Shown in pieces: positions 58,425 to 64,000 of a DNA stretch of 64,000 nucleotides; positions within the stretch are counted from its first letter, which is position 1; each line of letters begins with the position of its first letter. Source of the DNA: Actinomycetospora sp. NBRC 106378. GTDB lineage: Bacteria; Actinomycetota; Actinomycetes; Mycobacteriales; Pseudonocardiaceae. Both the position numbers and the translations under genes were made by a program. The stretch lies in the NCBI RefSeq assembly GCF_030269685.1, contig NZ_BSTT01000009.1, positions 1-64,000 on the forward strand, read 5' to 3'. The notes beneath the pieces were generated by a model. The model ran no database searches and was not told the origin of the DNA. It saw only the letters and a program-made list of their open reading frames with translations.

Positions 58425-59453
58425 GTGTCCGTCCTCTCCCCGCGCCGCCGCGCCGGCATCGCCGCGCTCGTCGCCGCCGCGGGTCTCGCCCTGTCCGCGT
58501 GCTCCGGCGGCGCGGAGTCCGGCGGGTCCGCCACCACGGGCCCCAGCCCCGTGAAGCTGTCCTTCGAGTGGACCTGCGAGGGCAACTGGCCCATCGCCTT
58601 CCTCGGCCGGGACAAGGGCTTCTTCGCCGAGCAGAACCTCGACGTGCAGTGGACCCGCGGCCAGGGCGGGTCGTCCACGGTGCCGCTGATCGCCGCCGAC
58701 GAGCAGGACCTGGGCGTGCTCTCGGCGCCCGCGGTCGTCCTCGGGGCGGGCCAGGGCCTGCCGGTCACCGTGGTCGGCGTCGCGGCCACCACCTCGCCGG
58801 TCAACATCTACGCCGACCCGTCGATCACCTCCCCGAAACAGCTCGAGGGCCGGACGGTCGCCGTCCAGACCGACCAGTTCGAGGGCGCCGTCTGGTCGGC
58901 GTTCGTCACGGCCAACGGCATCGACGCCTCGAAGGTCAACGTGGTCCAGTCGACGGACGCGTCGACGGTGGAGTTCCTCGACCGCGGCATCGACGCCATC
59001 GTCGCGTTCGGCCCCACCCCGTCGAGCCTCGAGCTCACGCGCCGCGCCGGAGGCGTGACGGTGATGAAGGCCCAGGACACCGTGCCGACCTACGGCCACA
59101 CCCTGGTGGCGAGCAACCGGTTCCTGCAGCGCGACCCGGACGCGGTCAAGCGGTTCGAGCAGGCCTGGGCGAAGGCCACCGCCTACGCCGTGGCGCACCC
59201 CGACGAGGCGCTCGCGGAACTCCGGACCAACTGCACCGAGCTGGACGCGGACAAGGCGAAGTACACCCTCGACCAGTACCTGGCGGCGTACAGCGCCGGC
59301 GCGTCCCAGGGCTACCTCGCGTTCGACCCGCAGGGCCTGGACCGGACGAAGGACGTGCTCGTGCGGGCCGGGTTGATGCAGGACACCGACCTCTCCGAGT
59401 TCAGCAGCCGGGACTACCTGCCCTCGCCCGCCGTCACCGGCGTCGCCTCGTGA
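58425..59453 (+). CDS. NMT1/SsuA-like solute-binding lipoprotein
   Basis: 342 residues. Signal with lipobox LSAC (Cys24), then LSFEWTCEGNWPIAFLGRDK and GFFAEQNLDVQWTRGQGG, typical of NMT1/THI5-like binding proteins for sulfonates, nitrate-like anions, pyrimidines or aromatic acids. It defines ligand specificity of the importer. GGAGAC precedes GTG 58425; GTGA overlap with the amidohydrolase. Confidence 0.87.
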   Translation: MSVLSPRRRAGIAALVAAAGLALSACSGGAESGGSATTGPSPVKLSFEWTCEGNWPIAFLGRDKGFFAEQNLDVQWTRGQGGSSTVPLIAADEQDLGVLSAPAVVLGAGQGLPVTVVGVAATTSPVNIYADPSITSPKQLEGRTVAVQTDQFEGAVWSAFVTANGIDASKVNVVQSTDASTVEFLDRGIDAIVAFGPTPSSLELTRRAGGVTVMKAQDTVPTYGHTLVASNRFLQRDPDAVKRFEQAWAKATAYAVAHPDEALAELRTNCTELDADKAKYTLDQYLAAYSAGASQGYLAFDPQGLDRTKDVLVRAGLMQDTDLSEFSSRDYLPSPAVTGVAS

Positions 59454-60811
59454 GCGAGGTCTCGGCCGTCCTGGCCGGTGTCGTGGTCCCCGGGGACGGG
59501 GGGCCGCCGGTGCACGACGCGATGATCCTCGTCGAGGACGGCCGGATCGTGTCGGTCGGACGGCGGACCGAGCGGGCCGTCCCGGAGGGAGCCGAGGTCC
59601 TCGACGCGACCGACGCCTGGGTGGTCCCGGGGCTGACCGAGGGCCACGCCCACGTGACCTCCTTCGCCTCCGAGGCCTACCACCCGCACCTCGAGGGGCG
59701 GTACCGCGCCGCACCGCTGCTGATGGAGTCGTTCGTCCGGCACGGCATCACCACGATCCGCGACACCGGGGGCCCGGACCTCGGCGCGCTGAACCGCCTG
59801 CAGACCCACGGGGAGGCGTGGCCCCGGCTGTTCGGCTCGGGTCCCAACCTCGACGGACATCCCGGCGGCCCGTGGAAGGGCATGTGGAAGACCGACGACC
59901 CCGCCGAGGCCGTCGAGTTCGTCGCGCGGGAGGCCGACGGCGGCGTCGACTTCATCAAGGTCTACGCCTGGATGGGCGAGGAGGTGCTCGCGGCGGTGGT
60001 GCGCGCCGCCCACCGCCGGGGTCTGCGGGTGGCCGGGCACGTCGGCCACCGGGTCACCGGTCGGCGGGCCGTCGAGCTCGGCGTCGACGCCCTCGAGCAC
60101 GTCCGGATCGGCCCGGAGCTCGTGCCGGAGTCCGACCGCGCGGAGTTCGCCGCGCTGCCCCACCGCCCCCGCGACGAGATGGCCTCCACCCGGGCGTGGC
60201 GCTACGTCGACGTGGACGGCCCGCTGGTCGAGCAGGTGCTCACGCTCCTCGTCGAGCACGGCACCTGGCTCACGCCCACGCTCACGATCTTCGACACCGT
60301 GCTGCGTCGGGGCCGCGACCACGACCACGACCACGGCCACGGCGCGCCGGACCCCGACGCGGACCTGCGCGCCGCCATGGCGCGGCACAAGGACGCGACG
60401 TCCGCGATGGTCGAGCGGGACCCCGAGGACGAGCGGCTGGGCCTGCTCGAGTTCGAGCGGTTGCTGGCCTTCGTCGGCCGGGCGCACGAGGCCGGCGTCC
60501 CGATCGTCGCCGGCTCGGACACCCCCTCGGCCTCCGTCCTGGCCGGGGCGGGCCTGCACGACGAACTGGCCCTGCTCGTCGAGGCCGGCCTGTCGCCGTT
60601 CGAAGCGCTCACCGCGGCCACCGGGGAGCCCGCCCGGCTGCTCGGCACCCCCCGACGGGGCGTGCTGAGACCGGGTTGCCCCGCCGACCTCGTGGTCCTG
60701 GACCGCGACCCGCTCGCCGACGTCACCGCGACCCGGGCCATCCGGTCGGTCCACCTCGCGGGCGTCGCCGTGCACCACAGCTCCACCGCCATGATCGAGG
60801 AGACGGTATGA
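59450..60811 (+). CDS. Amidohydrolase-family enzyme with His/Asp-rich insert
   Basis: 453 residues. Metal ligands are in EGHAHV (His66, His68), VDFIKVYAW (likely carboxylated Lys), GHVGH, LEHVRIG and GSDTPSA, consistent with imidazolonepropionase- or prolidase-like amidohydrolases. An insertion RGRDHDHDHGHG at about residue 287 is unusual and may bind metal. It probably opens a cyclic amide or cleaves an amide after uptake. GTG 59450 overlaps the binding-protein stop; ATGA overlap with the Rieske gene. Confidence 0.83.
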   Translation: MSEVSAVLAGVVVPGDGGPPVHDAMILVEDGRIVSVGRRTERAVPEGAEVLDATDAWVVPGLTEGHAHVTSFASEAYHPHLEGRYRAAPLLMESFVRHGITTIRDTGGPDLGALNRLQTHGEAWPRLFGSGPNLDGHPGGPWKGMWKTDDPAEAVEFVAREADGGVDFIKVYAWMGEEVLAAVVRAAHRRGLRVAGHVGHRVTGRRAVELGVDALEHVRIGPELVPESDRAEFAALPHRPRDEMASTRAWRYVDVDGPLVEQVLTLLVEHGTWLTPTLTIFDTVLRRGRDHDHDHGHGAPDPDADLRAAMARHKDATSAMVERDPEDERLGLLEFERLLAFVGRAHEAGVPIVAGSDTPSASVLAGAGLHDELALLVEAGLSPFEALTAATGEPARLLGTPRRGVLRPGCPADLVVLDRDPLADVTATRAIRSVHLAGVAVHHSSTAMIEETV

Positions 60812-62034
60812 CCGCCCTGCCCCGGCTGGACACGCGCGTCGTCGACGCCGCCCGCCGGATCCTGTCCGACGTCGAGCACTGCACCGACCCGGTGGCCACC
60901 GCCCGGCTGCTGCCCCGCGAGGTGTACACGAGCGAGGACTTCTGGGAGTTCGAGAAGCACGCCGTCTTCGGGCGCGAGTGGCTCTGCGTCGCCCACGTCG
61001 GCGAGGTACCCGAGCCCGGCGACCAGCTCCCGCTCACGGTGCTCGACGAGCCCGTGGTCCTCGTCCGCGACCTCGGCGGCGAGGTCCGCGTGCTCTCGGC
61101 CGTCTGCCAGCACCGCGGACACCCGCTCTTCGACGGGGTCGGGGGCGCGCCCACCGGGTGCGTGCGCGGGCGGCGCATGGTCTGCCCGTACCACAACTGG
61201 CAGTACGAGCTCGACGGTCGACTCGTCGCCGCCCCGTCGATGACCGAGACCGTCCCGGTCCGGACGCTGCGCGAGACCGTCGCGCTGCCGGAGGTCCGCA
61301 GCGAGATCTTCCACGGCCTCGTGTTCGTCACGCTCGACCCGGAGGCGCCGCCCTTGCGGGCGGGGCTGCGCAAGCTCGACGAGGAGCTGCAGACCTGGGG
61401 GCTCGACGAGCTCGTCCCGATGCCCTGGGACCTGCGGACCGGCCTGGGCTGGAACTGGAAGCTGCACCACGACAACGCCCTGGAGCCGTACCACACCGCG
61501 TACGTCCACCGGGGCGTGCACGAGGCCGCGCCGGCCAAGAACGCCCGCTTCGGCGTGTTCGACGACGACGACGGCGTCGTCATGCACCCGACCTACCTGC
61601 GCGACAAGGACTCCGGGCTGGCGAGCGCGGACGGGAAGCGGACCTCGCCGATCATCCCGGGGCTCACCGAGGAGCAGCGCAGCCGGGTGCTGTTCGCCTC
61701 GGTGCCACCGCTGCTGTTCGGGATCTTCCAGCCGACCATGGTCTCGTTGTCGATCCTGCTGCCGACCGCGGCGGGATCGCTGGACCTGCGCCGCATCAAC
61801 CTCTACCCGAAGTCGGCGGTCGAGGCGGACGGGTTCGACGAGGTCTACCGCATCTACCAGGAGCGCAAGGCCGTGGCGATCCGGCAGGACGCCGAGACCA
61901 CCGAGGCGTTGCAGCGCGGCATGTCGTCGCGCTTCGCGCCGCGGGGCCCGCTCTCGTGGATGGAGGGCAACATCCCGCACCTGAGCACCTGGCTGCTGCG
62001 CCGCTACCGGCGGGCCCTGGAGGAGCTGACGTGA
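60808..62034 (+). CDS. Rieske-type aromatic-ring-hydroxylating oxygenase, large subunit
   Basis: 408 residues. The Rieske cluster uses Cys100-Gln-His102 and Cys126-Pro-Tyr-His129. The mononuclear iron site has His229 and His234 in DNALEPYHTAYVH. It should oxygenate an aromatic or N-heterocyclic substrate. No ferredoxin or reductase gene is visible nearby, so electrons must come from elsewhere. ATG 60808 overlaps the amidohydrolase stop; the next gene encodes a possible small subunit. Confidence 0.9.
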   Translation: MTALPRLDTRVVDAARRILSDVEHCTDPVATARLLPREVYTSEDFWEFEKHAVFGREWLCVAHVGEVPEPGDQLPLTVLDEPVVLVRDLGGEVRVLSAVCQHRGHPLFDGVGGAPTGCVRGRRMVCPYHNWQYELDGRLVAAPSMTETVPVRTLRETVALPEVRSEIFHGLVFVTLDPEAPPLRAGLRKLDEELQTWGLDELVPMPWDLRTGLGWNWKLHHDNALEPYHTAYVHRGVHEAAPAKNARFGVFDDDDGVVMHPTYLRDKDSGLASADGKRTSPIIPGLTEEQRSRVLFASVPPLLFGIFQPTMVSLSILLPTAAGSLDLRRINLYPKSAVEADGFDEVYRIYQERKAVAIRQDAETTEALQRGMSSRFAPRGPLSWMEGNIPHLSTWLLRRYRRALEELT

Positions 62035-62522
62035 CCGACCTCGACCAGGTACTCGCCCGGCTGGACGTGCTGGAGTCGAAGGAGGCGATCGAACAGGTGA
62101 TGGTCGCCTACATGGCGGCCACCGACCGGGAGAGCGAGAAGGGCAAGCACGTCGCCGAGCTGTTCACCGAGGACGGCCGCTGGCAGAGCGTGGGCCCGCA
62201 CGGCAACCCGGACTGGGCCGCCGTCGGGCACGAGGCCCTGGAGCGGAAGTTCGACCGCAACGTCGAGCGGATGCCCTTCTCCGCCCACTACGTCACGAAC
62301 GGCGCGGTGACCCTGGACGGCGACACCGCGCACGGCCGCTGGATGTACTTCCAGGCCTGCACCTACCGCGGCACCGAGCCGCTCTGGATCGCCGGCGCGT
62401 ACGACAACGACTTCCGGCGCGTGGACGGGCGCTGGCTGCTCAGCCACATGCGCGTCCGCAACTTCTTCACGACCCCGTTCGACCAGGGCTGGGTCGAGGT
62501 CAACCACATGGAGACCCCGTGA
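62031..62522 (+). CDS. SnoaL/NTF2-like protein, possible oxygenase small subunit
   Basis: 163 residues. LESKEAIEQVMVAYMAATDR, ELFTEDGRWQ and RVDGRWLLSHMRVRNFFTTP give an NTF2-like cone fold, shared by ring-hydroxylating oxygenase beta subunits and SnoaL-like isomerases. Overlap (GTGA) with the Rieske gene favours a subunit or a following isomerase step. Confidence 0.78.
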   Translation: MTDLDQVLARLDVLESKEAIEQVMVAYMAATDRESEKGKHVAELFTEDGRWQSVGPHGNPDWAAVGHEALERKFDRNVERMPFSAHYVTNGAVTLDGDTAHGRWMYFQACTYRGTEPLWIAGAYDNDFRRVDGRWLLSHMRVRNFFTTPFDQGWVEVNHMETP

Positions 62523-62830
62523 CCTACCGCCATCAGGTGTTCCGCTCGCTGCGCTTCGGCACCCTCGGCCGCTTCATGGACCTGCAGCGGGAGAAGAACA
62601 CCCTGCTCGAGGCGGCCGGCCTCCCGGCCTACGAGGTGTGGGCGCCCGCCTTCGGCGGCCTGCACCACATGGTCCTCGAGGCCCGTTACCCCAGCATGGC
62701 GGCCTTCGAGGAGGCACACCTGGCCACGAAGGGGATCGAGAAGGTCGCGGTCATCAACGCCGAGCAGCTCGAGTGCGTCATCGAGGGAACCGCGCACGAC
62801 AGACTCGAACGGCTCGGACTCGCCGTCTGA
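62519..62830 (+). CDS. Small dimeric alpha-beta-barrel-like protein
   Basis: 103 residues. YRHQVFRSLRFGTLGRFMDL, YEVWAPAFGGLHHMVLEARY and PSMAAFEEAH suggest a NIPSNAP/EthD-type ferredoxin-like barrel. It may be a monooxygenase- or isomerase-like accessory. GTG 62519 overlaps the previous stop. Last gene of the island. Confidence 0.65.
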   Translation: MTYRHQVFRSLRFGTLGRFMDLQREKNTLLEAAGLPAYEVWAPAFGGLHHMVLEARYPSMAAFEEAHLATKGIEKVAVINAEQLECVIEGTAHDRLERLGLAV

Positions 62831-62840
62831 GACCGTCCCG

Positions 62841-62880
62841 CCGACCCGCTGCGCTCAGCAGCCCTTGCTCAGCGGGTTGG
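62841..62880. terminator. Hairpin at the end of the catabolic operon
   Basis: CCGACCCGCTG (62841-62851) and CAGCGGGTTGG (62870-62880) pair with one wobble around an 18-base loop. It lies between convergent genes and overlaps the last codons of the MarR gene. Confidence 0.5.
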
Positions 62881-63343
62881 CGCGCATCTTCCCCCCGGGG
62901 TCGAGCCGTCGGAGGATGGCGCCCGTGATGGCGTCGAGGTCGGCGATGCGGTCGGGTCCGACGGCGTCGATGACGAGCCGGCGGACCTCCGCGGCGTGGC
63001 CGGGCGCGGCCGCGACCACCTTGTCCCACCCGGCGTCGGTGAGGCGGGCCATCGTCACGCGGCCGTTGTCCTCGCAGGGCTCCCGCGCGACCCACCCCTG
63101 CTGCTCGAGCCGCGACACGACGTGCGAGAGCCGCGACAGCGACGAACTGACCATCGAGGCCAGCTCGCTCATCGGCATCGTGCGGCCCGGCGCCTCGGAG
63201 AGCATGGCGAGGACGAGGTACGAGAACTGGGTGAGCCCGGCGTCGCGCTGCATCTGGGCGTCGAGGGCGGCGGGCAGCAGGGTGAACATCGCGGCGGTCC
63301 GTCGCCACGCGCGCTGTTCCTCTGCGGTCAACCAGTCGGCCAT
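62855..63343 (-). CDS. MarR-family transcriptional regulator
   Basis: 162 residues. The winged helix is MPMSELASMVSSSLSRLSHV then VSRLEQQGWVAREPCEDNGR. ATG 63343 is chosen because TAGCGT lies seven bases upstream; GTG 63352 lies within that promoter element. It is divergent from the LigB-type dioxygenase and probably represses both through the symmetric region at 63351-63388. MarR regulators often respond to phenolic ligands. Confidence 0.87.
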   Translation of the reverse strand: MADWLTAEEQRAWRRTAAMFTLLPAALDAQMQRDAGLTQFSYLVLAMLSEAPGRTMPMSELASMVSSSLSRLSHVVSRLEQQGWVAREPCEDNGRVTMARLTDAGWDKVVAAAPGHAAEVRRLVIDAVGPDRIADLDAITGAILRRLDPGGKMRANPLSKGC

Positions 63344-63350
63344 GTCCGTC

Positions 63351-63388
63351 ACGCTACACTTGATGCTTCAACTGTGCACGTGTAGCGT
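63351..63388. promoter_or_regulatory. Symmetric divergent promoter with MarR-like operator
   Basis: Perfect inverted arms ACGCTACAC (63351-63359) and GTGTAGCGT (63380-63388) each contain a TAGCGT -10 element reading outward. Between them TTGATGCTTCAA (63360-63371) is a TTGA/TCAA inverted repeat, a typical MarR-operator form. The minus-strand element serves MarR (leaderless), the plus-strand element the dioxygenase gene with a short leader. Confidence 0.55.
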
Positions 63389-63423
63389 CCGTGGCCGAAC
63401 CGTCACGCAGCAGGAGTCCCGTC

Positions 63424-64000
63424 ATGAGTTCCCCGTTCGCCACCGCCGCGCCCGGTGCCGCCTTCGACGCCTTCATCGGTCCGGCCCGGGACACCGCGTC
63501 GGGCCGGCGGCCCTGGACGCCGGCCGACGGTCCCATGCCCGCGATCTACCTGTCGCACGGCGCCCCGCCGCTCTACGACGACGGCGGGTGGATGCGTGAC
63601 CTCTTCGGCTGGGCGCACCGCATGCCGCAGCCGCGCGCGATCGTCATCGTGTCCGCGCACTGGGAGTCCGCCCCGCTGACGCTCTCGGCGCCGGAGGAGG
63701 GCACGCCGCTGGTCTACGACTTCGGCGGGTTCGCCCCGCGCTACTACACGATGACCTACGCGACCCCCGACGCGACGGCGCTCGTCGACCGCGTGGCCGG
63801 GCTGCTCGGCGACGGGACCGAGTCGGTCCACCGGTCCGCGCGCGGGCTCGACCACGGCGCCTGGGTCCCGCTCTCGGTGATGTACCCGAACGCCGACGTC
63901 CCGGTGCTGCAGGTCTCCATGCCCGACGAGGACCCCGAGCGGCTCATGCGCATCGGCGCCCGCCTGCGCGAGCTGCGCCACGAGGGCGTGCTCGTCGTCG
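63424..64000 (+). CDS. Class III extradiol dioxygenase, LigB/DODA-like (partial)
   Basis: At least 192 residues, cut by the window end. IYLSHGAPPLYDDGGWMRDL, VIVSAHWESAPLTLS and RGLDHGAWVPLSVMYPNADV are the metal and catalytic histidine blocks of LigB-type, DODA/YgiD-like enzymes, which cleave catechols with non-heme iron or act on related compounds. GGAG stands before the ATG at 63424. Divergent from marR. Confidence 0.88.
   Translation, partial: MSSPFATAAPGAAFDAFIGPARDTASGRRPWTPADGPMPAIYLSHGAPPLYDDGGWMRDLFGWAHRMPQPRAIVIVSAHWESAPLTLSAPEEGTPLVYDFGGFAPRYYTMTYATPDATALVDRVAGLLGDGTESVHRSARGLDHGAWVPLSVMYPNADVPVLQVSMPDEDPERLMRIGARLRELRHEGVLVV

Noticed and set aside
1..64000. rRNA, tRNA, prophage or plasmid-origin features
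   Set aside because: No cloverleaf, rRNA-like, integrase, terminase or replication genes were seen by reading both strands; a covariance-model scan was not possible.

Overview
The window is chromosomal DNA of a high-GC actinomycete. It encodes mycothiol functions (mshB, a mycothiol-dependent isomerase-family protein), glucosylglycerate synthesis (gpgS), a DUF3117 protein, the block sigE-rseA-htrA-tatB, many ATGA/GTGA gene overlaps and leaderless starts. Together with hopanoid synthesis this suggests a Pseudonocardiales member (Pseudonocardia or Actinomycetospora-like); that is inference. I saw no rRNA, tRNA, CRISPR array or intact transposon.

Layout. 1-168: possible IS481-type end remnant. 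169-3759: isocitrate-lyase-like enzyme, serine hydrolase, LysR regulator and secreted class A beta-lactamase. 3915-7602: GPP34 protein, hypothetical, MFS exporter, pterin dehydratase, Nudix hydrolase and a small Cys-rich protein under a predicted IdeR/DtxR box. 7758-15912: two family-5 solute-binding lipoproteins and an oligopeptide-type ABC operon. 15978-19976: kinase, MFS, mycothiol enzymes. 21999-23410: ferredoxin and dapC. 23415-29125: SDR, DMT transporter, a glycosyltransferase-acyltransferase fusion, a divergent second glycosyltransferase and a membrane protein. 29231-37831: a tight seven-gene hopanoid operon (hpnC-hpnD-hpnE-prenyl synthase-shc-phosphorylase/IspH fusion-hpnH) with a divergent PucR-type regulator. 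39144-41220: dapD and dapE from back-to-back leaderless promoters. 41295-47630: wrbA, two LOG proteins, gpgS, DivIVA-like protein, SRPBCC protein, tag, DUF3117, aminopeptidase. 47697-52383: O-methyltransferase, sigE, rseA, htrA, tatB. 53172-62830: a GntR-controlled catabolic island (VOC, gamma-glutamyltransferase-like, aspartate-dehydrogenase-like, ABC importer, amidohydrolase, Rieske oxygenase, SnoaL-like, barrel protein). 62855-64000: MarR regulator and a divergent LigB-type dioxygenase cut by the window end.

From memory, the order mshB-membrane protein-ferredoxin-aminotransferase-dapD-dapE-LOG-gpgS-DivIVA-like-tag-DUF3117-O-methyltransferase-sigE-rseA-htrA-tatB follows the Mycobacterium tuberculosis Rv1170-Rv1224 region. 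The lipid and hopanoid genes sit between dapC and dapD.

The most unusual signals are four families of short repeats. One is a palindrome found in four convergent gene gaps. Three others are translated as part of host proteins (a glycosyltransferase, the IspH fusion, MshB and a LOG protein). The glycosyltransferase-acyltransferase fusion next to the hopanoid operon and the GntR-linked catabolic island are the best candidates for undescribed biology.
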